The notes beneath the pieces were generated by a model. It searched no databases. It saw only the letters and a program-made list of their open reading frames with translations, and was not told the origin of the DNA. A stretch of 64,000 bases of DNA from Marthasterias glacialis. Lineage: Eukaryota; Echinodermata; Asteroidea; Forcipulatida; Asteriidae. The DNA lies in contig OU452239.1 in NCBI GenBank assembly GCA_911728455.2, forward strand, positions 1,992,300 to 2,056,299, in the 5' to 3' direction. The position numbers and the translations under genes are program-made. Of this stretch, positions 37,701 to 49,700 are shown piece after piece. How positions within the stretch are numbered: the stretch's first letter is position 1; each line of letters begins with the position of its first letter.

Positions 37701-40700
37701 TCTACAAGCATCAAATAGACTATTTAACCCATGTTTACAAAAGAACCCTATACCCTAGACTTCATGCAGGCTCACAAAAGGAAACTACAGTTCTTGTCAA
37801 CTTTTGATTTGAAGAAAGTCGTTGTTGGTGAGATGTTATTTGTACAATTCTTTGATTTTATGTGGTAGCTGCAATACAAAAAAAAATATCATTTCTCATG
37901 ACCAGTGTAGTGTCTTTTTGTGTATAAACAAGGTGACACGGTCACAATATATGAACGCACACTATTGGTTCTTCACAAAATAGTCACCTCTTGTAGAGAT
38001 ATTTAGGCCTCTATTCGAAAGAACTCCTCTCCATATTAAATCTTTAAACCCTTCAACATGTGACATCGACGGATGGCAAAAGATGGCTGCGTAGCACGAG
38101 AAATGCACACACCCAACATAAACATAATTCCATTCATTGTGAGCACCATGCTTATTTTCGTCATCTTGACATCACAGTAGTTACCAAAGGTGATAATTGC
38201 CAGTTGTAGTGAAAGCCCTTTTTTAAAGTAGAAAATAGCCTCATTTTATTTCACTAACATTGTCTTTAGAATTATTACATGATATAACAGTAACCACTAC
38301 GACCATGGAGGAAACCACCAAATCACAACAAACGACCCAGCTAGCAGGTACTGAGATTGAAGTTCATAATGGTTATTCAAAATCCACTGTGCTTCCGGAT
38401 AACGATTTGCCTAACTGTGTCTGCTCAGCGGCATAGCCAGGATTTTTTTCACATTGGGGGGGGGGGGGGGGGGTGGCAGGTACCATGTTTTTGATGAATT
38501 TTACGTACCTACATTTTTTCATGGGGGGCACCTGGGGGCTCTGGACATTGGGGGGGGGGGGAACGTGCCCCAGGCCCCTTTGGCTACGGCGTTGTGTCTG
38601 AAAAAAGGGTGCATAAACAGATAACTCGCTCATGAATGAAAAGAGGAATTCTTAACACACCCATCCTTGGCATCCACTTGAGTTTTCATGCGTTTTTAAG
38701 ACCGTTGTAACTTTGTTATTACAACTTTTGAAGAACCTTCTACCAAATATGTTCTTTGATGGCTATCGGCACAACATTATACATGTACGTGATTTTTTCT
38801 TCAAAGTTTGTGTTTAAAAGAATTAAATTTCTATAACTCACAATCCCTCTGTAAATGTATGAATGTTGAGGGGAAAAGTACTTGAGTTTGTTCGTTTGTT
38901 ACTATAAACATAGGGTACAATTTCATAGAGCTGCTTAATGCCCCAGCTCAACATTAGTAAAGTATCTGTAAATGCTTCCATTCTTTGCACAAATCAAGTG
39001 TAATAAAACCAACATGTAAACAAATTTCAGCCCATTTTGTTCTTTCATTGCAAGAAAAAAAAATGCATTAACCTTTTTTGTACACATCCTGTATAGGCAG
39101 AGTTTTGGTCTCATGAGACGATTGTAGATCTTATTTCCTTTATTATTCAAAAACGATAACACTTCAGGTAGAAATATTTCAAGGAAAGTTTTCTGCTATA
39201 ATATCTTTAGGCCGTGTAAGATATGTGTGAATATGTCAACGTTGATGTTTTTCTTTCTGACCAATGTTGAGCTGGGGCTTTAAGCACAAAATGACGTAAG
39301 AGCTTACGTCATTGACCGTCAATCTGAATCTGGCAATGCGTCTTCAAAATCACCATGTTTATCCGACTATAAATGATCCCACTTAATGGGAGACTTTTGA
39401 GACGCTGGCGGCAGGAGACTTAACGGTCCTTTTCACAGTTCTTAGCATGCGCGCACCTGCTCCGTATTGTGCGCGAAGTTCTGAGCATGCGTACTTGTGA
39501 GAATCATGAAAAAGGACCGTCTAAAAGTCTCCCATTGCAGTACCCTTGGACTGTGAAAGATCGAGTGTAAACTGTTAGTGTAACTGTTAGTGAGTGTAAC
39601 TGTTAGTGTTAAATAAAATTTACTGGCACTGTTCGCTTCCGATCATGAATAGAGATGAAACAGAGACGCCGACTCGTCACCATTACCCGACGACTGTTTC
39701 TGTGGCACAAAACGATCTTGTGGTTGTACCTAGTTTATGTACAACGCGTGCACCGGTCAACGGTGATCTTTCGTGGCACAAATTTGTTTGTCGCGCGTTG
39801 ACGAGTGAGCGTCTTTAATTTATTTATACATTTATTTATTTATTTTTCTAAGATTCGTTTTTTATGTGTTCTTTTCCAATCATGAATATAGATGAAACAG
39901 ACAATGTCATTATACCCCTTAAAAACTAAATCCACCACAAAAGCTAACAACTTTTCATTTTTTCATGTATTCATACATTTATTTATTTATTTATTTATTT
40001 TTTAAAATTTTAATTTTATTTCGTTTGTTATTTTGTACGTGTTCTTTTCCAATCATAAATAGGGATGAAACAGAAACAGGTGATTGTCATTGTACCCTTG
40101 AACAAAGTGCATCCCAGAAACTAACACAGTATGTCATTTTTTTTTTTCATTTATTCATAGATTTGTATTTATTTATTTATTTATTAATTTAAAAAAAAAT
40201 GCGTTTGTTGGTGTTATGTTTTTTTCTTCTTTCAATTAGTCATATTTACATCTTTGCAGCAGACTTTTCTTTCAGTTGATAAACCAGTGGATATTTTGGT
40301 TTGAGTTGTAGGGGGTGGTGGAGTTACATTAACACCCGGTACGGACACTACCGTCACGCCACAAGAAACCACAATGTCCCCCACGGGTACTACGGAAACT
40401 ACTAGGACCCCCACAGGTTCTACGGAAACTACTGTGACCCCCACAGGTACTACGGAAACCACAGTTACCCCGGGTGCTACGGAAATCACAGAATCGTTGA
40501 CGACATTAAGTACTTCTAATACTACTACAGTTAATGAAAGTACAACCCCCACTGTTACATTAAGTACAGTGATCACTGGTGGTATAAACACCACCGTTTC
40601 AACAAAATCCGCCACACCGGGATGCACAGATCTTTGTATCGAAGGTACTTCTGTGAGATGGTCACGCAGATGTTTCTACTGCTGCTTCTGAAGCCTTTTT

Positions 40701-43700
40701 TGTTGTCTGTTGTTGGGCACGCCTTCTCCGATTCTGCACGCAATATGTATTCGCTTTGATTGTATGTTTGTGGTTCCTGAAGAGGCTTCCTTTTTCCCTT
40801 TTCGAACTCCAGATATCTTTAAGCGCCCAACATATTTTTAAGTGCTCAGGAGGAATTGTTTGAAAATAATATAGTGTAACATGTATATAATGTTGTGCTA
40901 ATCACTAACAACTCGTCTTACAAGTACCCATTATGGGCTTGACATTGACGCAAGAATACAGAAGCGGCTTGTTTTAAAACTGTTGGTTACATGTTGTTTG
41001 CTATGGTGAAAGGGATCATGGTGTTCGTTTCATTCATCATTCTACCAAACTAGGACACATACTGTACGGTATTACCTTCTGTTTCATGTTCGTTTGTTTG
41101 CTTGCAAATAACGTCATTCAGTGAATGTGTTTTGTGTCTTGGATCTCCTGTCTTTATTTCTTTGTCAACTAAGTATGATCGTATTCATGGTGTTGTATGT
41201 CCTCTAAAACTTTGACTCTCAAAACACGGGCACGTTTGTCGACATCCTAAATCAAAGACCACAACTTTTTTCTGCATTGTTTCCACATGGCCTGGGCGTT
41301 TAGAACGATGGCCTGGTTGTTTTTTGTCAGACAAAAGTCAAATCGAGAGGATGCCCTCAGTTTGCACAACCATCTCTGTTTTGAAAGCCAACTAGTAGAC
41401 ACTCTGGCATTCGCACGTGTTAATCAGGGGTGTGTAAAGCAAGGACCTATTCCCCCACAGACTAATCCGAGCAGCTCGTTCATGGGCGTTTACACCACCA
41501 CGAGCGCGTGGACGCACACGCACTGTGAATCCTCTGTTCTGAATGGTACATATGCGCGCTGACACGCTATTTTTATGTCGCACGCGCGTGTAAAACACCA
41601 TAAACGAGCACTGCTTGGATTGGTGTGTATTGTTCCATCGATGTTGGATCTGAGAAAAGATGGTACACGGTTAACCGAGGTCATAAATTGAAAACTCATT
41701 ACTTTTTCAAGTTAAAAGTTTTCGGATTTTAGGCACATAACTTTCTTCTCTGATATCCTGATATCCTAATACTTCCTTGTAGTAAATTTGAACCGTATGA
41801 ATTTGCAGCAGGTAGGGACAGAACTTTTAGCATGGGAAATGTGTGGTTTTGTCATTTTTTTTTCACAAGCCAGACTGTACTTCCCCTTTTGAGGAAATCT
41901 GTTTGTTCCCCAGCCCCCAAACAGGATCTTATTCATGAATCACGAGTTCCTTAGTTACAATCAAATGAATCATGGGCTTATTTTATAATAACAAAAAAAC
42001 TATTATCTGAAGTTTTTGATCGAACAACGGTTTAGAGTGGTGTACACTAACTTCCTGGTCATCAGGGGTGATAAAATAGTATGATATTTTTCTTGTCATA
42101 TCTAAAGATCATTTAATATCTAATGTCTGCTCTTTGTCACCATCATTATTATTGCTACTTTGTTTGGGTGTGTCACTCATTGACCTTTGATTAAAGATAC
42201 CTTTGACCCACATAGCAGACAGTGGGATCGTGCGCGCATCGAGTCCGGTATGTATTTATTAACCAATGAGACACTTTCTGTTGACCTCGGTGAGGGCGTT
42301 ACATGATTTGTGACGTAATAAGCAATCGCTTGATGGTTTAATACTATCAAAAAATGACATTGCCCATTGGACATCCGTGTGTATTTTCAATAGATTAATG
42401 GTTGTATTCATGTTTGTGTGTTTTGTTTATTAACTTTACTCATTTTCTTGTTTGTGTCATCGTTCAGTATGGACATAACACTTAAATCCAAAACCAAAAA
42501 CTCATTGCATCATATTAACATTGTTATCCCATACATATTGTGGCATAATTGTCTCTTACATCCTATCTGGTTTCATATGCTCCATTCATAAACAAAACCA
42601 CAGACTCAACTAACACATTTGCTTTGCTGAGACCCATAATTCCATTGAGCAGAAAAACTGAGAAGAGTTATGGTTAGCATAGAATGGTTACCAGACTTGT
42701 ATGTATATATTTTTTACCGGTTTCCGACATATCCCACTAAGCAAACTCATCTTTCAAGTTTGCCAGTCTCAGATTCAACTTTACAAGTTGATCACTGGTA
42801 CAGATTTCTCATTGTAGACAGTACACGAATATGGATTAATATCTTACTTTGCTAAGATGTTTTAATTATCATGTCAATTAAGCCATAATTAACGTTTGTA
42901 CCAAAAATCGATTAATCAGGCGTGATTAGTCATTAAACTTGAATGATTCTTTTTAAATTTTAATAGAAAAAGATACTATTACGAGTTAATTTATGTATAG
43001 CATTGTCTCCCGAACCAGCTTTGCTCCGTTCGAAAGATACTTGCGCGTGAAACACGGTACTCGGTCATATTCACGTTCTCTGTACACAAAAGCAGTGTAG
43101 TCAAGCGTGGGTTTTAGACTCCATCTCAAATTGTTATCGGAAAAGACAGAAGGAGAAATGTGTAGAGAAAGATGTTTTCAACAAAAGTCTCCCAACTCAT
43201 GGTCTTGAAATTGGTGAGTTATGGCACAGAATTACAATAATCACAAAACAACTTTTTACTTGATTTGAGTTTGTCTTCAGTATCCTTTGGGCTGTTTTTG
43301 TTTCTTTAAATTTGGCTGTTATTGTACGTTTATAATGAAATAACAAAGTCAGAATTGTATTCAATGAAAGTTTTGATAATGTTGGTATCGATTGTCATTA
43401 TTTTTTTAACATTCAAGGAAAACAGAAACAAAATATTTCCTGGTTGGTAGAGCTAGTTCAAGGCAAAACAACTTTTAATATAGAAACCTTTATGATTCTA
43501 AGTCTTAGGGATTGTTTCAAGATTGGAAAATTAATTGTTTGAGGTACTTTTTTCAAACCACGGAGGCTTAGAAGTAGTTTGATCAATATACTCGATCGAC
43601 ACTCTTGACGTTAAACGTTTGTTCGACACTTGGTTTTGTTTGATTGAAAAGTCTCAATGTAAAACTTTTTAAATAGTTTTTAAATTCTGGTTTTGTAAGG

Positions 43701-46700
43701 AGGGACTTATAGTAGGCCTATACATGATTGTTTAGAGAAGGGACAACTGAGATTACATAATGGTAAAATAGAAATCGTGAAAATGAAACATGCAGAACCA
43801 AAATCTGTTCTGAATGTCTTCCATATGTGAACACTTTTTTTAATAATTTTGTGTTTACAGATTGGTTGCCAGGGAAACCTTGGGAAATTCGGTGAGTAAA
43901 TTACCTGTCATCTCAACAGTTTACCCAAAAATACACTCTAATCACTTAGCATTGCCAAAGATTTCACAAAGATCATTGAATCATTTAAACATCTCAGACT
44001 TTCTAAATGTACCAGAGAAGGCTAAATGAGCTTTAGACTTACATGTTTGCATTTCGTTGTGTTTGTTCAAAAGGAATGGTACAACACTGCCTTCCAACCC
44101 TGGGGTTGGACGCGACGCTAAAACGATGTAATGTCAACATCGTACCTAATTTTTGAAATTGGCTACAACCCTTTACCTACAAGTTGTCTCCTAATTCAAT
44201 ATCAACCTTCTAAAACATAAGTCTGATATTTTGCTGAGATCAACTGGGATTTCTTTTAACTTGATATTTTGTTCAAGTATATACAAGGTAGGGAGTTGAA
44301 AGTGTAGTTTTTTGTTGATTGTGAAGACTTTGAAATAGCTTCAGTAATCTGTTGAAATCGTCAAGTGTGTACCATTCCTTTTCGCCCATCTGTTAAACAA
44401 AGCACCTGTAGCACAATGATTCACGTGAGTAACATTTCATCAGGGAATAAAAATTGATATTAAGGCGGACGCAGTTTTTTTAGAATTGCATTTAATTTTT
44501 TTAAATTTAATTTTCACAATAACCAGCCGCTCCATCTGCCCAAAAACAATATACTTTTGGTTCCCCCGAAAACAAATCTTGCTCACTGTTATTAAAGTTT
44601 TCTTTCTTCGAAATTGCTCATTAAATCAGTCAGGAAGCGTACATGTAGTAGTTTGTTTTGGAAATTTCCTATTCGAGAAGAAGGGGACTTAAAACGGCAG
44701 CCTCTATGATTTGCTTGAATATGTTAACATCGGAAAACCCTCACGTGGTTATAGGTTGAAGGGGGTAAAAGTGGGGTGGGGAGAAACCCTAAACCACACA
44801 CACGCACATGCAATTTTGAAATCCAGAACAGCATTGAAAATCACCATCAGTCCAAAAGAAGCATTCACCGCCAACTTCGCCTAACACTAACAACTCCAAT
44901 TCAATAAAGCTCTTCACCAATTTTTTACCCACGGTACAAACCACAAAAGAGCAGAAAAACTAAGAAGAAGCGCTTAAACAGGGCTGAAGGAATTTCTGAA
45001 CCAACACTTACACTAACAAGTTCTAGATTAGTGACAAAATGTTCAGATGAATCGAGATTAATTGTTTTTGGACAGGGCACCAGCATCTTGCATGCATGGC
45101 TTGCTAATTACTAGCGTTTTGTTTGCATGTTATTTTTTGAGGCTGAGCTTCTCAGAGCTGACATTTTTTGCGGTGTCAGTTTCCACAGCTTGGTGGAAAC
45201 TATACAAATAATAATAATAATAATAATAACGAGAACTAGAAACTGAAAGTATAGATTGTAAAAGCCACACTTATCAACTAAAACCATTTAAAAGCCATTG
45301 TTTATATACAACTCCTTAAATAGGTAGTGACTATATTTTTAAACAGATTCAGACAAGTGATTTTACAAAAATGAAACGCAAAATGTGTGTGTTGGTTTGA
45401 CTATAACGACTTTTTTTCTCGATGTTGATCCATCCGGCATGGTTATGGCTGAATACCACTTGCACAGAACAAAACGACACCCATAAACAGCACATTACTC
45501 AATGGGGAATTTCCACTTTTTCGTTTTGCATGATGCAATTACGGAGTACATGTAAATCCCCATGTATGACATCAACAGAAGGTTGCGTTCATGTTAATTC
45601 AAGGGTTGTTAGCTATAGCGACAGCCATGGCAAAAATAAACATAATTATCATGAATGCCAAAGTTCACAAATTCAGAAAGACTGTATGGGTTCATAAATT
45701 CATGATATTATACGATATTGAAAAGTATCCATGGCTAGTTGCTATAAATACAAACTGTGATCACAGTCGACTTGGAGATAGAAATCAACAAACAGGGCGT
45801 AGACGCGGTACTTGGGTGCAAAGGTTACAAACACACAAACAAGGAGGTATTGGTTAGTCTTCAATAGCGGCGTACTTAAATACCGCCCTCTTTGGCTGCA
45901 AAATTCCAGTTTCATGTTTGTACTGTGGTTGTACGGTGACTTTGAAAGGACATGCTTATTCACGAACAAAACAAAAGAAAAAAGAATGTTACGTAAAATA
46001 TAAAACAACTGTCAAAGCAAAATGTGTGTAACATTATAGGTATCGTTCACCCATTGGTAGAAAGTGAAATAACATCAATTGACAGGTAGTTGCTCAAAAT
46101 TTCCCACGGTCTCCAGAATATTAACCTATAGGCCCCCTATGTATCGTTGTAAACTTGTATATTCTGATCAGTTTGCCAAGCAAAATTGATTCTTGATTGA
46201 AAAGTACAATCACACGACCAATCACGGGCTACATCCTTCCATTATCCCCCTCTCTCTTGGTGTTTTTTCTTTCTTTTTCCCTCCTCTGTTTCAACAGTTA
46301 TTTTTACGACACTCGAAAACTACTTCCTACTCTTTATATTACTTCATTTTCCTTTTTATATTTCGATGTTCATGTTTATTTACGGTGGTGGCACATGGGC
46401 CCAATTTCATAGAGCTGCTTAAGCACAAAAAGTGCTTGAAATTATGCAGCCAGATAAGGTAACCAGCCAAAAATACCATGTCACATGTACATTATGTGAC
46501 TGGTATCCTGCTTATTTTTGCTTAGCAACATTTTTTTAAGCAAGACTTTCTGCTTAAGCAGTTATATGAGATTGGGCCCTGAAAATTGAAGGGCGTGGGG
46601 GGGGGGGGCTCAAGACAGTCTTTCACAGCTATGCTGGCCATATCGAGTGCTGTGGCAAACACAGTCAAAACAGAAACAAGCAGGCCCAAAAGCTGAGACA

Positions 46701-49700
46701 AAAAAAGTGGTTAAACAACATAATTAACACTAACACTTTATACAAATTGCATATGAAACTGCAAGAGCTCTTGTTTTGATGCGTATGAAGGATTTTTTCA
46801 AATCTTTTGTTATTGTTTTTTTTAGATTTCTTTTGTAATGAACCACAATTTTCCGTAGTCTTTCCGATACGTGTTCATGGATACAACTGGAGAGGTTGCT
46901 GTTTGTAAATAATCTTTGTGTGATGAATGCATGTCAGAGTCTGCTGTGACAGATCCCTGTGAATAAACGTGCTGGATGTTCCAGGTCTGAGCGGTAACAT
47001 GTTTGACTCGAACTGAAGTTTTATTTTTACGGATAATCTATGTTAAAGTGACCCTGTATATTGATGGTTAACCTCCTCAATATCACAGTTCATCACTAGC
47101 TAACATCATTTTAATCCATCTGTAAATGTTCACATTATCAAAACATGCTGCTACTAACCACTAAAACATGTAATGTTAATTAATTAGTTACTAATGCCAG
47201 GTTTAATAAGCTGAACCGATCAACCGCAGCCGTGGTTGTGTATGGCCGCATGCTGACATGTGACGCGTGAGTTGGTGGAGCATGCGTATTGGCACTAGAG
47301 AAAAGCGATCGCAATTGAAGTCTTGAGACTATCCATTCTGATCCCTGGGCCGTAAACGGAGGTAGAGCTTTCTGCTCTACCAGCCAGGCTTCTGATGGAC
47401 GACACCCAAGCCTACATCCTTACGGACTGTATAAAGGGGGTAGCCAAACCCTGTTTCAGCCCCAGGAGTAGGTGGCATTGGCCCCTGGGAAAACAGTTGA
47501 TATGTAGCCCACACCTTGAGTGGCTTACTGGCCATGTGTGTCTGGCGACTTGCATATAATAAAAAAAATAATGCAAAAATACTCTGTTTACCTAATTCCC
47601 GTGTATGGAAACACACGTAGTGGGCGTGGCTTAATGGATCGGTCCGTTCTACTATTTTAGTTAAACTACTCCGACTCAATCTGCAAATTTTACACTAAAA
47701 TGCACACTAAATGCTGTTACACATAATTATCTACTTTATATTTTGCGTAACATTAATAAAACATCTCAGATGGGCTGTTATACACGCTTTATTTATACCG
47801 CAGTATTAATATATGTTATACACGCAATATTTACAACTTAAGTGTTATGCCAAGATTTGCATTTTTCCAAGCTGTACTGTCTTTAACATCAGCGCTTTGT
47901 AGCCTGTTATCTTTCCATCTAGTTTTAGGTCACATAGCTGGTCACAAACAAAGATTCATGTGTCAGAATTGAACCTGGGGATTATTCGAGGGACCATTTG
48001 CGGGTCAGCATGACCCGTTTTAGGGTCAAAAGTCCGACACGATAAAATCTTATTGGAAAATGTAAACATGCGCGTGCGTACTTATAGTGGGTGCGTTCTT
48101 GTCGTGCAGTGTGGCGTTGAAGAGACGCACACTGTACATTTAATGCAAAAATATTGACCAATCAAAGCACTGGCTTCATCACTAATTTAGTGATGAAGCC
48201 AGTGCTTTGATTGGTCAGTACTGTTAGGGGCGGGGCTTAATGGACCGGTCTATTTGATCTTGCCCATTGTGACCTTTCTCTAGGTCAATTCTGACCCATG
48301 GCTTTTTGGAGTGTATTCACTTGCCAATTAAAATCTTCTATCGTGTTTTATAAATTATAATTCTGTACTAGTCAGCTGGCGTTCAACTCTTTGAAATGTT
48401 TCTGTACAATGTTACGGTGTATGTACAAATCTTTATAGCTACCTCTAGTTCAAAATGTTCGGTGTTATGAATCTATTTGTGTTGAATCGTTTAAAATTAA
48501 AAACATAAATTTCATTTTTAGTTGCGAAAAGTTTGAGCGGTGCTTTAGTGTTCGATGTGTGCATTATGTGCAAAATGCTAAACTTGGGGATATTTGCGCC
48601 TGGTGTAGGAAAAATAGTTTGTTTAACAGTTTGTGTTGTGCAAAACTAATTGTCTTCTGTAAATTTGACAGCACTCCGTATTTTGTAGTGTATTGCCATG
48701 CCATTTTAGAATCCATCTTTTCTGGGAATCTATTCTGCATTTTATGTTCCATTTTCAACTGTTAAAATTGTTATTAAGACATACATTTCACTCATAAATT
48801 TTGTATTTTTTCCCAAGCTTTGCACCTTTCTATGACTTGTATCTTGCATTGTTTCAGCTTTATGCCGAGTGAACATGTACCTCACACCCTCATTATCTGT
48901 CACATGTAAAATGTTTTTTAGTTCATTTTTTTCCTCGTTCCCTTTTCTTCCTTTTTGTGAAGTTAAGGATTTGGGATGGGCGATATTTAAAGAAAGTAAA
49001 AAAAGAAAAGAAAAAAGTTTCTTCTTAAAACTCGGGAATCCAAGTTATTAGAACAGTTTGATCGAACCTACCCTTGCGAATTTCTGGTTTGGAAAGATGA
49101 AATAGAATATTTGAGAAATACGAATGCATGATGAAAAAAAGACACCTTCGGCGGCTTTGACAATTTTGAAAGATGTCAATCACCATATTACCATTGTTAA
49201 GAATTTTACAATTTTTAAAGAAAAACACTGCAAAAGGGTGAAAACAATTTTGAATGTGAATCTTAACTGAACAACACTAAAAATTCAATCTTTGCTTTCC
49301 TCTGGGGTTGAAAAATTAAAACCGTTTCTTAACTGCTCTTTTCAATGTTTGTTCAGAGGAACCTGTATCTCTGCCTATCTGGGCCATCATACTCATAGTG
49401 ATAGGAGCTTTGTTGGTATGTGGAGTAGTAGGTGGACTTTTCATGTGGAAGTACAACAAACATACTGAAGGTGAGTTGATATGAGCAGTTTAATCTTGAC
49501 CAGGATCTGGGAGAAGACTTACTGGACCAATATTTGGATCATTCAGATCCATATAGTTCTCGATAGAGTCAGACTGACTCAGAGTCAAAATCTGTGCATT
49601 TTAGAAGGTCCGTTGCCTTAAAATCTCTTAAATTGTTAATGTTTTGAATTTCACTTTATCCCTAATCCTTTAAGAGTTGTTCGTGCAACAAAACACCTAC

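Larger units (their letters stand above)
38348..40311 (+). other. Intron 5 (2.0 kb) with four repeat structures
   Basis: The intron holds a TIR-like element with G tracts (38428-38600), an element bounded by inverted CCCCAGCTCAACATT arms (38934-39286), a small inverted-repeat element (39385-39536) and three diverged tandem units of about 180-200 bp (39620-40190), each ending in TTTA-rich sequence. No coding exon was seen. Confidence 0.6.
40645..49356 (+). other. Intron 6 (8.7 kb), with possible alternative 5' exons
   Basis: This is a long intron before the membrane exon. Assigned parts are two small candidate exons (43172-43213, 43861-43891), a repeat with an ATA-repeat tail (45040-45230), a TIR element (46397-46579), a repeat with a GGTAGAGC hairpin (47340-47560) and a perfect palindrome (48155-48217). 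Nothing identifiable was found in 40650-43100, 43900-45000, 45240-46390, 46590-47330 and 48220-49350. Confidence 0.6.

Noticed and set aside
48497..48595. Open phase-1 stretch after a TTTTTAG acceptor in intron 6
   Set aside because: No convincing donor, and the peptide resembles neither stalk nor membrane exons.
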